Shown piece after piece: positions 25,458 to 33,694 of a DNA stretch of 41,179 nt (within the stretch, counting starts at the first letter, position 1; every line of letters begins with the position of its first letter). Source of the DNA: Streptomyces sp. BK340 (GTDB lineage: Bacteria > Actinomycetota > Actinomycetes > Streptomycetales > Streptomycetaceae). Where the stretch lies: NCBI RefSeq assembly GCF_007827595.1, contig NZ_VISR01000049.1:1-41179 (forward strand), given 5' to 3'. The notes below the pieces were generated by a model. That model searched no databases, had not been told where the DNA came from, and worked only from the letters and a program-made list of their open reading frames with translations. Made by a program: the position numbers and the translations under genes.

Positions 25458-26006
25458 TCAAGCCACCCCGTCCAGCATGGCTGCCGCCATCGCCCGTGCC
25501 TCCGCTGCCGGGGCCGTGGTGCGTTCGCGCAGTGCGGTGACGATCGCCCCGTCCATCAGCAGGACGAAGCGTCGCGCGCATGCATGGGCATTTTCATGGC
25601 CTGCGTCGCCGAGAAGGCCTGCGACATAGGACGTGACGCGCTCCTTGTGCTCGGCGGCGACCCGGTAGGCGGAGCTGCCCGTGTCTGCGGTCTCGGCCAT
25701 GGTGTTGATGAAGGCACAGCCGCGGAAGTCGGCGGTTGCGAAACGCTCGGCCAGTGCGTCGAAGACGTTCAGGGGCTGCCCGCCGAGCGCGTCCACTCTC
25801 TCGGCGAGCCAGGTGCGCCAGGCCCGGTCGCGTCGCTGCAGCACCGCCACCACCAGGTCGTCCTTGCCGGCGAAGTGCCGGTAGAAGGAGGCCCGGCCGA
25901 CTCCGGACTCGGCCAGGATGCGCTCCACGCCGACGGCCCGGATGCCCTCGGCGTAGAAGAGTTCCTCGGCGGCGTTGAGGAGGCGTTCGCGTGCTCGGGT
26001 GGCCAT
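25458..26006 (-). CDS. TetR/AcrR family transcriptional regulator
   Basis: A 182-residue protein. Its helix-turn-helix is RERLLNAAEELFYAEGIRAV, then GVERILAESGVGRASFYRHF. The ligand domain includes FRGCAFINTMAETADTGSSA. It is divergent from a carboxymuconolactone decarboxylase-like gene. The ~96-bp intergenic space contains two 24-bp palindromes (26034-26057, 26068-26091), so this protein most likely represses both directions. The start at 26006 (MATRARERLL) fits the family length. Confidence 0.9.
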   Translation of the reverse strand: MATRARERLLNAAEELFYAEGIRAVGVERILAESGVGRASFYRHFAGKDDLVVAVLQRRDRAWRTWLAERVDALGGQPLNVFDALAERFATADFRGCAFINTMAETADTGSSAYRVAAEHKERVTSYVAGLLGDAGHENAHACARRFVLLMDGAIVTALRERTTAPAAEARAMAAAMLDGVA

Positions 26007-26033
26007 GGGCCCAGCGTATCCCGATCTTGACGA

Positions 26034-26091
26034 AGACGGAACCGATCAGTACCGTCTGGCTCAGCCAAGACGGAACCGATCGGTACCATCT
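26034..26091. promoter_or_regulatory. Tandem 24-bp palindromic operators
   Basis: AGACGGAACCGATCAGTACC (then GTCT) at 26034-26057 and AGACGGAACCGATCGGTACC (then ATCT) at 26068-26091 are direct repeats with a 34-bp period. Each is internally palindromic (GACGG..CCGATCGG..CCGTC). They sit between divergent tetR and ahpD-like starts and almost certainly overlap both promoters. Confidence 0.85.
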
Positions 26092-26102
26092 GGGAGGTCG
26101 TA

Positions 26103-26624
26103 GTGCCACGTATGCCTCAGCTCACCGCAGACCCTTCGGGTCTGCTCGATGAAACCCACCGCCAGCTCGGCCGCGTACCCAACCTCTATGCCGCGCTCGC
26201 CAACGGCCCGGCCGCCCTCGGCGGCTACCTGGCCCTGCGCGACCACCTCACCCGGGGCGTCCTGCGCACCCGACTGAGGGAGCAGCTTGCGCTGCTGGTC
26301 GCGCAACAGAACCACTGCACGTACTGCGTCAGTGCCCACACCCTGCGCGGCCGGAAGCTGGGCCTGACCGGCGAGCAGCTGGCCCGCACCCGCGAGGCGG
26401 CGGACGACACCGACCCGCATGCCGACGCGATCCTGCACCTGGCCCGCGAGATCATGCGCACGGGCGGACGGGTCGAGGACAAGGTCCTGGCCGACGCCCG
26501 CGAGGCCGGGGTGACCGACGCCGAACTGGCCGAGATCGTCGCCCACATTGCGCTGAACACCCTGTCGAACTACTTCAACCACCTTGCCCAGCCCGACCTG
26601 GACTTCCCGGAGGTGGCCGCGTGA
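26103..26624 (+). CDS. Carboxymuconolactone decarboxylase (AhpD-like) family protein
   Basis: A 173-residue protein of the CMD/AhpD fold. It has LREQLALLVAQQNHCTYCVS and then AHTLRGRKLGLT, i.e. the CxxC(x3)H redox motif of AhpD-like alkylhydroperoxidases, then VTDAELAEIVAHIALNTLSN and YFNHLAQPDLDFP. It should act as a thiol-dependent peroxidase or detoxifying enzyme in the cytoplasm. GTG at 26103 with GGGAGG upstream overlaps the end of the operator region. Its stop overlaps the start of a 66-residue ORF (GTGA), so they are co-translated. Predicted to be derepressed with the divergent tetR. Confidence 0.9.
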   Translation: MPRMPQLTADPSGLLDETHRQLGRVPNLYAALANGPAALGGYLALRDHLTRGVLRTRLREQLALLVAQQNHCTYCVSAHTLRGRKLGLTGEQLARTREAADDTDPHADAILHLAREIMRTGGRVEDKVLADAREAGVTDAELAEIVAHIALNTLSNYFNHLAQPDLDFPEVAA

Positions 26625-26821
26625 ACCGCGACTGGCGCAAGGGCTCGATCGAGCTCGTGTCCGGTTACACCCTCATGGACGCCGAGAGCCGTCCCGTCGG
26701 CCGCGCCGACGGTATCGACTTCGCGATCGAGGGCGGATTCGTCCATGTCCGGCTCCCCGGCGTGCCCGGCAGCCAACTGGTGTCGGCCCCGGCCGTGCGC
26801 CTGATCACCAGCGAATCCTGA
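26621..26821 (+). CDS. Small hypothetical protein coupled to AhpD-like gene
   Basis: A 66-residue protein, beta-rich by inspection: SIELVSGYTLMDAESRPVGR, then ADGIDFAIEGGFVHVRLPGV. The VGR-ADGID pattern recalls PRC-barrel-like small proteins, but I do not assign it. It overlaps the AhpD-like gene by GTGA, which indicates a real translated gene. No membrane segment. Possibly a partner or regulator of the upstream peroxidase. Confidence 0.6.
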   Translation: MNRDWRKGSIELVSGYTLMDAESRPVGRADGIDFAIEGGFVHVRLPGVPGSQLVSAPAVRLITSES

Positions 26822-27139
26822 CCAGCGCCTCCCCTGGGGCGCCACACCGCCCGGACCTCGCTGCCCGCATGGAGTCCGAGGTGAATAAGCGGTGGCAGCC
26901 GCAGATCCGGTGCGAGGCCCGCCAGAAGGCGGCGACCCTGGCGGCATGGTCATCGACACCCGCGCCCGGATCGGCTGCACCGCCCCGATCGGCACCACCG
27001 ATGATGCCCGCCTCCGGCACCTGACCGTCGCCCTGCCACCCCGCTACGCCGCCCGCCCATTCGAGACCCCGTAGCAGGGCGCCACCGACCAGCAGGTCCA
27101 GCAGATCACCGCCGAAGCACTCAACGACGTGTATTTCCA
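26822..27139. other. Region between AhpD-like operon and IS5 remnant
   Basis: About 318 bases. Plus-strand open frames (e.g. MVIDTRARIGCTAPIGTTDD) show some codon bias but no recognisable family and no ribosome binding site. Probably gene debris. Confidence 0.35.
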
Positions 27140-27409
27140 GGACAGCGGTCGCAGGCGCTGGATGACCCGGCAGACGGTGGCAGGTGAGCAGCCGAAGAGC
27201 GGGGCGAGCTGCCGGATGGTGAGGTTCGTGCGGTAGTACACGGCGACCAGCAGCACCCGCTCGGCCGGCGGAGGACACCACGGCCGGCCGCCACCAGGAC
27301 CGTTGCCGCCTCGTTCCCGCGCCGCCCGAAGCAGCTTCTCAAACCGCCCCATCCGCAACCCGGTGAACGTCTCCACCCACACCGGCTCAGCCCTCAACAC
27401 CCCACCCAT
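27140..27409 (-). pseudogene. IS5-family transposase, N-terminal fragment
   Basis: The frame reads FTGLRMGRFEKLLRAARERG, RPWCPPPAERVLLVAVYYRT and then NLTIRQLAPLFGCSPATVCR. This is the helix-turn-helix N-terminal region typical of actinobacterial IS5-group transposases. The DDE catalytic part is missing; homology stops near 27140, after RLRPL. A sequence resembling an IS5-group terminal repeat (TTCTGCAACACCC at 27436-27448) lies upstream of the start. Confidence 0.78.
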
Positions 27410-27435
27410 ACAGGCAAAAAGCCCGCCACCAGGCC

Positions 27436-27448
27436 TTCTGCAACACCC
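27436..27448. repeat. Candidate terminal inverted repeat of the IS5-type remnant
   Basis: TTCTGCAACACCC (GGGTGTTGCAGAA on the transposase strand) sits at the 5' side of the transposase fragment, where the left end of the IS should be. The matching right end is not found, as expected for a truncated copy. Confidence 0.45.
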
Positions 27449-27663
27449 TTTAGTGCGTCGGCCTGCTGTCGCTCCTTGGCGGTGCGGGGAGGCATTATGA
27501 ACTCGGGCGAGGCGCCCGATGCCGGAATCACGGGTTCACGCGGCGGCTGTCACTGTGTGTCCCTACAGTGGGGCAGTGGGTGACGGCGCGTCTGTGGTTC
27601 GGCGGCCGCACCCCGAGGACCTCGGGTGGGCACGGGGGAGGGGGTCCTCACTCGGAGCGTGTG

Positions 27664-30600
27664 ATGTCGGTTGGGGGGCCGGTGAACTACTCGGTGCGGA
27701 TCAGGCACGATTGGCAGTGCCGCAGGTGCGGCGAAGACGTCCAGGACGACACGTACATGGTCGTCGACGCCCTGGCGCGGCCGGACTTGGTGCAGGGAGT
27801 GATCAAGGGCAAGGTGCCGTCGGTCACCTGTCCGTCCTGTGGCGCGAGGAAGGCCCGGTTCTTCCCGCTGCTGGTGTACCGCGGCGAGGCGACTGGGCAG
27901 TTGGTCTACTTCTATCCACCCCACACCCCGCCCGAGCAGGACGAGGCCAACAAGAAGCTCTACGTGGAGGCGCTGCTCGACAGGCTGGGGCCGGTGAGTG
28001 CGGAGGAGGCGGAGAACTCCGGCGTCCTGACCGTGCCGTTCGACGCGGCACGGGGAGTGCTGGCGCCGACTGCCCGCGGCGCCTCGGCGGGTGGAGGGCC
28101 GCGCATGTGCAGGGTCAAGCCCCGGCGCTCGGCACCACCGCCTGAAGTTCTGCGGATCGGCGCCGAATTGGTGGCGTCCGGGCGTGCCGGGCTCGGCCGG
28201 TCCCTGAGCGACAGGCCGCTCGCGCAGGAGCTGGCGCGTCTGGCGGAGCGGGCGCTGGAGCTGTTGGGCGACCGTGACCAGCCCGAGTTGCGGGGCGACC
28301 TGGAGATGACGCTGGGCATGATGCTGAGCAGTGCGAACCGCGGGCAGGACGTCATCGGCCTGGAACGGGCCATCGGCCTGCTGCTGCGCAGAGCGCGCAG
28401 CATTTCGCGGGAGGAGGACCCGCAGGGCTGGGCCATAGCGCGATACGAACTGGCACGCGCCTATGGCCAGCGCTACACGGGTGATGTCCACGCCAACCAG
28501 GAGCTGGCCATCCGGCACCTGCGGGCGGCTCTGGAAGAGACGGAGCCGGAGCGCAATACCGGGACCTGGGCACGTGTCCGCAGCGAGCTGGCGAAGGTGC
28601 TGATCGATCAGGGCACTCAGTCCGCACCCGGACAGATCGAAGAGGCCATCGGCCTGCTGGAACCGGTCGTCGCCCGGCTCGACCCCGCCCGGGACAAGGA
28701 GCTCTGGTGCGACGCCCAGAGTTTCCTCGCCGGCGCGTACAACGTACGGCTACAAGGCGACCCGGCCGTCAACAGGGAGCATGTGGTGCGGCTGTACGAG
28801 CAGCTGGACGCCGTCGAATCGGAAGAGACCGACCCCGAACAGTGGGCCAACACGCAGGCCCGGCTGGCGGTCTCACTCTCCAAGAGAATGCGCGGGGACA
28901 GCCGGGAGAACAGCCTTCGCGCACGCGAGCACCTGCTGCGGGCGCTCGCCGTCTACGAGCGGGTCGGCGACCGCGGCGAGGCCTCCAGCACCTACGACAA
29001 GCTGGCCGTCGTCGCAGGCGACCTCGGCGAGTACGACGAGGAGATCCGGTGCCACGAGGCCGCCCTCGTGAACCGCCACAGGGACACCGCTCCCCACCTG
29101 TGGGCACGCAGCATGTCCAAGCTCGGCTGGGCTCTGCTCGAGCAGGCCGAGAGAGACGAGACGGAAAATGTTGCCGCCAGGGCACGGCGGGGTCTGGGGC
29201 ACATCGAAGACGCCGTCGCCGCCTACGAGGGTCTCCCGACCGGGTTCGAAGTCGGCTTTCAGCTCATCTCCCTGGCACGGGCGTGCCGGCTCTGTCGCAA
29301 GCTGGACCCCTCGCGGGAGGACGAACTTCGTGAGCGGGAGCTGTCCGTTCTGCGGGAAGCGATGGACCGTGCCTACGGGCACAGCGACCTGCTGCACACC
29401 GCGGCAGAACAGCTCGGCGACGCCCTCGCGGAACGGACCGAATGGTCCGCGGCGGCCGATGCGTACCAGCAGGCCGTAGAGGCGGACGAACAGCGGTTCC
29501 GCGCCTGCCTGGTGAGTTCCTCGCGGGAGCTGCAGCTGAACTCGGCCGGGGATCTGCATCAGCGAGCCGCCTACGCACTCGCTCGCGCTGGCAGGTTGGA
29601 CGAGGCGCTGCTCTGCCTGGAGCGCGGCAGAACACGCAACTTCAGTCTGGCCCTGTCACCGGATCACGACCAGCTTCACCGGCTGGCGCAGACGGACCCG
29701 GAGACCCACACCGCCTATGTGCGAGCCGCCGCAACCGTACAGACCCTGGAGGCCCGTAACCGTGAGCTGAGCCGCCAGGGAGCCCCGCGGGACGGCGGGC
29801 GGGAGTTGGAGGCGGCCGAGTACGAGCTGGGCGGAGATCTCGACGAAGCCAGGGCGGAGCTGGCCGCCGCCCTGGCCCGGGTCAGGGCGCTGCCGGGTAT
29901 GGACTCCTTCCTGCGGGAGACGACGCGGGCCGACATCCTGGGGGCCGCACTACCGGGAGAGCCGCTCTGCTACATCGCCGCGACGAAGAACGGGAGCCTG
30001 TCCCTGATCGTCCGGCACGAGAGCGATCCCGGGCCCCGCGTCGAAGCCGTGGAGTCCACGCTGACCGCCGCGGACGCCCGGGCGCTGGCCGACGCCTTCG
30101 CCGCAACCGTAGCCGAGAAGGGAGGGGAGCTGCGGGAGCTGCTCCCGCGGCTCGGGGAGGAGTTGATCGGACCCGTCGCCGTGGCGCTCGGCACGGCGAC
30201 CGGTGTGGTCGTGATCGCCTGTGGCCCTACCGCCCATCTGCCCCTGCACGCCGCGCACCTTCCTTCGACGGGCGAGCCGCTGCTTGCGACCTGTGCGGTC
30301 GCGTACGCACCGTCGGTGCGGCTGCTCCTCGCGGCAAGACACCGGGCCGCGGCACCGCTGTCGGAACCCCTTCTCGTGACGGCGTCCACCCCGGGCCAGG
30401 ACGGAGGACTGCTCGCCGCGCAGGAGGTGGAGACGCTGCGGCGGCTGTTCGCCGCGGTGGGGGAGAGCCGGGACGTCACCGGCGATCCGCCCGGGGCGGA
30501 GGACGGATGCACAAAAGGGGACCTGGTCGACGCGCTGTCCGGCGGCAGCCACGTCCACCTGGCATGCCACGGGGCCTACGACCCGACCGATCCGCTCGCC

Positions 30601-31089
30601 TCCAGGCTCGACCTCGGCGGCGAGCGCATCACCCTGGCCGACCTGCTGAACTCACGTCCCCGGCCGCTGGAACGGGCTCGGCTGGTGACCCTGTCGGCCT
30701 GTGACACCGGGCTCGTCGACCCCCGCCTGCCGGACGAGGCGATCGGACTGCCGACCGGCATCCTGCTGGCCGGCGGAGCGGGCGTCGTCTGCTCGCGCTG
30801 GAGGACGAACGACACCGCGGCCGTGCTGTTGATGATCGCGTTCTACCGGCGGCTGCTCGGCCACGGCGTCGAGCCGCCCCCGAACGGCACACCGCCCGGC
30901 GTTGCCGAATCGCCCGCACAGGCGCTGCGGTGGGCCCAGTTGTGGCTGCGCTCGGCCACCGTGCCCGAACTGCTGGGCCTGGACTGGCTCCCGGCCGAGA
31001 TCCGCCGGCGGCTGACGTCCCGCCGTGTGCCGGCGCGTCCCTTCCGGCACCCCTTCCTGTGGGCACCCTTCAGCATGGTGGGGGCATGA
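27664..31089 (+). CDS. CpXC-TPR-CHAT domain protein (caspase-like protease)
   Basis: A 1141-residue protein. Residues ~8-75 are a CpXC-type zinc ribbon: Cys19/Cys22 in WQCRRCGEDV and Cys56/Cys59 in VTCPSCGARK. Residues ~150-680 are a TPR-like helical array (e.g. ARYELARAYGQRYTGDVHAN; ARSMSKLGWALLEQAER). Residues ~764-1141 are a CHAT domain with the caspase-type dyad His969 (HVHLACHGAYD) and Cys1013 (LVTLSACDTGLVD). CHAT proteins are cysteine proteases of the caspase/separase clan; TPR arrays sense partners, and a CpXC ribbon may bind nucleic acid or protein. ATG 27664 is adopted; GTG 27661 or 27682 are alternatives. The stop overlaps the next start (ATGA). First gene of a four-gene coupled operon. 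Confidence 0.88.
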   Translation: MSVGGPVNYSVRIRHDWQCRRCGEDVQDDTYMVVDALARPDLVQGVIKGKVPSVTCPSCGARKARFFPLLVYRGEATGQLVYFYPPHTPPEQDEANKKLYVEALLDRLGPVSAEEAENSGVLTVPFDAARGVLAPTARGASAGGGPRMCRVKPRRSAPPPEVLRIGAELVASGRAGLGRSLSDRPLAQELARLAERALELLGDRDQPELRGDLEMTLGMMLSSANRGQDVIGLERAIGLLLRRARSISREEDPQGWAIARYELARAYGQRYTGDVHANQELAIRHLRAALEETEPERNTGTWARVRSELAKVLIDQGTQSAPGQIEEAIGLLEPVVARLDPARDKELWCDAQSFLAGAYNVRLQGDPAVNREHVVRLYEQLDAVESEETDPEQWANTQARLAVSLSKRMRGDSRENSLRAREHLLRALAVYERVGDRGEASSTYDKLAVVAGDLGEYDEEIRCHEAALVNRHRDTAPHLWARSMSKLGWALLEQAERDETENVAARARRGLGHIEDAVAAYEGLPTGFEVGFQLISLARACRLCRKLDPSREDELRERELSVLREAMDRAYGHSDLLHTAAEQLGDALAERTEWSAAADAYQQAVEADEQRFRACLVSSSRELQLNSAGDLHQRAAYALARAGRLDEALLCLERGRTRNFSLALSPDHDQLHRLAQTDPETHTAYVRAAATVQTLEARNRELSRQGAPRDGGRELEAAEYELGGDLDEARAELAAALARVRALPGMDSFLRETTRADILGAALPGEPLCYIAATKNGSLSLIVRHESDPGPRVEAVESTLTAADARALADAFAATVAEKGGELRELLPRLGEELIGPVAVALGTATGVVVIACGPTAHLPLHAAHLPSTGEPLLATCAVAYAPSVRLLLAARHRAAAPLSEPLLVTASTPGQDGGLLAAQEVETLRRLFAAVGESRDVTGDPPGAEDGCTKGDLVDALSGGSHVHLACHGAYDPTDPLASRLDLGGERITLADLLNSRPRPLERARLVTLSACDTGLVDPRLPDEAIGLPTGILLAGGAGVVCSRWRTNDTAAVLLMIAFYRRLLGHGVEPPPNGTPPGVAESPAQALRWAQLWLRSATVPELLGLDWLPAEIRRRLTSRRVPARPFRHPFLWAPFSMVGA

Positions 31090-32141
31090 TGACCGAGGTG
31101 CCGGACCCAACCGCCGCCGACTTCCTGCACATGCCCGCCTACGAACGGGTCGCACGCTTCGCGCTCGTCGACACCCCGGCTCTCCGGCGCACGCTCTCGG
31201 ACAGGGATGTGGCCTCCATTCTGGGCTCGCTCTGCCTGGCTTACGCCATGGAGGAGCGCTACGACGAGGCCTTCGCCGCAGGGCTGCGGGCACAGCGGAT
31301 CGCCAGGGGCCGGGCGACGGACGACCCGGCGCTGCTCGGCCACGTCCTGCTCAACCTCGGGGTCGCCCATAGCCAGGCAGGTGACCTCGAAAAGGGCCTC
31401 GCCGCGTATCTCGAGAGCTGGACGCACGCACGCCGTGGCGGCGACGAGGGGACGCTGTTCAAGGCCGGTGCGAACGCCTTGCTGGCGCTGGAGGCCGGGC
31501 GGCGGACCGGGGAGGCCGAGTTCGCCTTCCTCCAGGAGTGCCGTGCCGTCTTCGAGGCGGCGGACCGGCAGCCGGAAAGCGCGCGGGCCTCCCGGTTGCT
31601 CGGGGAGGCGCTCCTCGACCGTGGACAGGTGGCGGACGCGATCGCCGTCCTGGACCGGGTCCTGGTGCTGACCGAGTCGCTCGGGGGCGCCCGGTCGATG
31701 CGGCGGGAGACGACCCTGCTCCTGCGCGAGGCGGACCGGCGCATCGGCGACCCCGCGGGCGCGCCGCCGCTCGGCCCCGGCGCCCTGCGCGAGGTGGGCG
31801 CTCTGGTCGACGACGGTGTGGAGAGCGCGTTGCGGGGCATCGTGCCGCGCACGAGGACGTGCTTCTCCCGTGCCCTGGCCCTGCTGGAGCGGCGCGCCCG
31901 GCCACGGGAACGCCTGCTGGCGGCATTCCTGCTGCTCGTAGGAGCACAGCTCGCCTTCCACGAGGACGACGAGCCGGCGACGATCGAGCTGATGAAGCGG
32001 GCCGGGCAGGAAGTGGAGCTGATCAAGCCGTCCCTGGCCGAGTGGGTGAAGACCCACGCCTTTCATCTGGACCTCGGCGCACTGAGCACGCTGGCCCGGA
32101 ACGCGGCCGTCAGCGCGCGCGAGCGGGGGAGCGGAGCATGA
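31086..32141 (+). CDS. TPR-like helical protein in CHAT operon
   Basis: A 351-residue all-helical protein with degenerate tetratricopeptide-like repeats: LGSLCLAYAMEERYDEAFAA, then LLGHVLLNLGVAHSQAGDLE and SRLLGEALLDRGQVADAIAV. No enzymatic motif. The C-terminal third (RERLLAAFLLLVGAQLAFHE) is also helical and not membrane-like. It overlaps the CHAT gene by 4 bp (ATGA) and the DUF6338 gene by 4 bp, so the three are co-translated in near-equal amounts. It probably docks onto the CHAT protein's TPR array or acts as its sensor or inhibitor; this is inferred from context. The first of two tandem ATG codons is used. Confidence 0.82.
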   Translation: MMTEVPDPTAADFLHMPAYERVARFALVDTPALRRTLSDRDVASILGSLCLAYAMEERYDEAFAAGLRAQRIARGRATDDPALLGHVLLNLGVAHSQAGDLEKGLAAYLESWTHARRGGDEGTLFKAGANALLALEAGRRTGEAEFAFLQECRAVFEAADRQPESARASRLLGEALLDRGQVADAIAVLDRVLVLTESLGGARSMRRETTLLLREADRRIGDPAGAPPLGPGALREVGALVDDGVESALRGIVPRTRTCFSRALALLERRARPRERLLAAFLLLVGAQLAFHEDDEPATIELMKRAGQEVELIKPSLAEWVKTHAFHLDLGALSTLARNAAVSARERGSGA

Positions 32142-32791
32142 CACCAAGTACCATCCAGCAGCTCGCGATCCTGGTGCTGCTGATTCTGCCCGGCACCTCC
32201 TACCTCTACGCGAGGGAGCGGCTCCTCGGGATCCGCGAGGCCGAGCAGGAGGTGAACAACCGCTTTCTGCGCGCCCTCGCCGTCGGAGTCCTGCTCGACG
32301 CCGCATATCTGATCACCGCCGGTCCCCACCTGATACGTCTACTCCAGGGCGGGGGGAAGCAGCCTCTGACCGGTGTCGCCGAGCAGCCGCGGGCGGCCGG
32401 GCTGTGGCTGCTGCTTCTCGTCGTCATCGTGCCGACACTGGTGGCGTGGGCGGAGGCGTACTGGATCCGGCGTCGGCGCGCCGCCGTGCACGAGGGGACC
32501 CCCACCGCGTGGGACGCTCTCTTCCAGGACCGCGGGGCGTGTTTCGTCCGGGTCCGGCTGAAGAACGGCGGTTGGGCCGGCGGCTGGTACGGAACGCGCT
32601 CGCGTGCCTCCGCCTATCCGCAGCCCGGTGACCTCTATCTGGAGTCCCAGTACCGGATGGAGCCGGACGGCGCCTTCGGACCACGGATGAGCGGCACGGC
32701 CGGGTTGTACGTCCGGGCCGCCGACGTCGACCTCCTGGAATTCCACGAACCGCGCCGCGACACCCGAGGAGACGCCGATGACGCAGTCTGA
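32138..32791 (+). CDS. DUF6338 family membrane protein
   Basis: A 217-residue protein. Three hydrophobic segments are visible: ~7-24 (LAILVLLILPGTSYLYA), ~45-64 (RALAVGVLLDAAYLITAG) and ~87-111 (GLWLLLLVVIVPTLVAWAEA). A cytosolic or external C-terminal domain of ~100 residues has the DUF6338 pattern: NGGWAGGWYGTRSRASAYPQ, then GDLYLESQYRMEPDGAF and LYVRAADVDLLEFHEP. The family's function is unknown. It overlaps both neighbours, placing it in the CHAT operon. It could be the membrane anchor, the protease substrate or a pore-forming effector. ATG at 32138 is fixed by the ATGA overlap. Confidence 0.85.
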   Translation: MTPSTIQQLAILVLLILPGTSYLYARERLLGIREAEQEVNNRFLRALAVGVLLDAAYLITAGPHLIRLLQGGGKQPLTGVAEQPRAAGLWLLLLVVIVPTLVAWAEAYWIRRRRAAVHEGTPTAWDALFQDRGACFVRVRLKNGGWAGGWYGTRSRASAYPQPGDLYLESQYRMEPDGAFGPRMSGTAGLYVRAADVDLLEFHEPRRDTRGDADDAV

Positions 32792-32963
32792 CGCCGCCGA
32801 CTACGAGGAACTCGACGACGACTTCGCGAGCTGGGCGGGCCCGCCGCGGGGCACACACCATCCCAAGAAGGAGGACGTGCCCGAGGACCAGGTCCTGCCT
32901 CCGGAGGGACCGGCGGGTGTCTCCACCACCGTGGAACGGGACGGCGACACGTCGCCGCAGTGA
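32778..32963 (+). CDS. Small acidic hypothetical protein in CHAT operon
   Basis: A 61-residue protein, very acidic at the N-terminus (AADYEELDDDFASWAGPPRG) and rich in Pro and charged residues after that (KKEDVPEDQVLPPEG). It is probably disordered. It overlaps the DUF6338 gene by 14 bp with a ribosome binding site inside that gene (GAGGAGACGCCG), so it is translated with it. No family recognised. It could be a soluble regulator, inhibitor or cleavage substrate of the CHAT protease. Confidence 0.68.
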   Translation: MTQSDAADYEELDDDFASWAGPPRGTHHPKKEDVPEDQVLPPEGPAGVSTTVERDGDTSPQ

Positions 32964-32966
32964 TGT

Positions 32967-32983
32967 GACCGCGTTTCGCGGTC
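32967..32983 (+). terminator. Hairpin after the CHAT operon
   Basis: GACCGCG-TTT-CGCGGTC, a perfect 7-bp stem three bases after the last stop codon, without a U-tract. Likely the operon's transcription end. Confidence 0.6.
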
Positions 32984-33099
32984 TTGGCCCAGTCCGAGCA
33001 GCCCGGGTCCGCAGCGTGGGCCGAGCCGGCCCCCGTGGCGAGAAGACCGGCGTCCGCGAGGCCGAGGGCTGCCAGGCTGGCGGAGATGCGTCGGCTCAC
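32984..33099 (-). pseudogene. Truncated secreted-protein N-terminus
   Basis: From GTG at 33099 the frame reads VSRRISASLAALGLADAGLL, then ATGAGSAHAADPGCSDWA. This is a twin-Arg/Sec-like signal sequence with an AHA cleavage site and a few mature residues. It then runs into the CHAT operon terminator and reads antisense through the upstream gene. The mature protein is lost, marking a rearrangement boundary just right of the CHAT operon. Confidence 0.55.
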
Positions 33100-33694
33100 C
33101 CGCTGACCTGCGCAGGGGTCGCGCTCCTCGACGCCATGACGGCGGTCGTAGACGGTGCCTGCGACATGGGCGCCGTCCGCTCACCGGCCAACCTTGTGGC
33201 ACTCGGAGAGTCGGTGTTCAACCCAGCCCACCACATGTGCGACGTGGTCTTCTGGAGTACTGACGCGGTCCACGTTTCGCGTCCCCACGCAGCACCGCAT
33301 CCGAGCCCGTCCCCGCAGGCCACGACCTCGTCTCCGGGCCACGGACGAATCACGGAGACGAGCCAGCGGGCAGTCAACCGGACGACCTGGCGGGCCGCCC
33401 GTGCACCGCTGGACGATCACGGAGGAGCGGCCTTCCGTACCCCGACCGGTCCAGCTCACCTGCCTGGGCACTGTCGGCGCGGATGCCGTTCCGCCGGACG
33501 AGTGACAGACTGAAACTCGAGTCGGCGGTGTGCACCAGAGCGTCTGGGGCCTGCCCTTGCCGTCCATTCCGTCTTGCATCCCAGCAGCGAGCGATCCGTT
33601 CGCTGACCAGATGGGCACTGTTCATGACTTCTCAAACGCCGCATTCCCAGGACGAGACCGCTCTTCTCGGCGTCGTCTGGTGGTGGGGCACGGT
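33100..33694. other. Gene-free stretch
   Basis: Nearly 600 bases with open frames on both strands but no recognisable product and mixed codon bias. Probably decayed DNA between the secreted-protein remnant and the isochorismatase remnant. Confidence 0.4.

Noticed and set aside
22723..25581. A 952-codon minus-strand open frame spanning the TetR and quinone oxidoreductase genes
   Set aside because: It runs antisense across two well-supported genes, a terminator and two operator sites, and its product is compositionally random.
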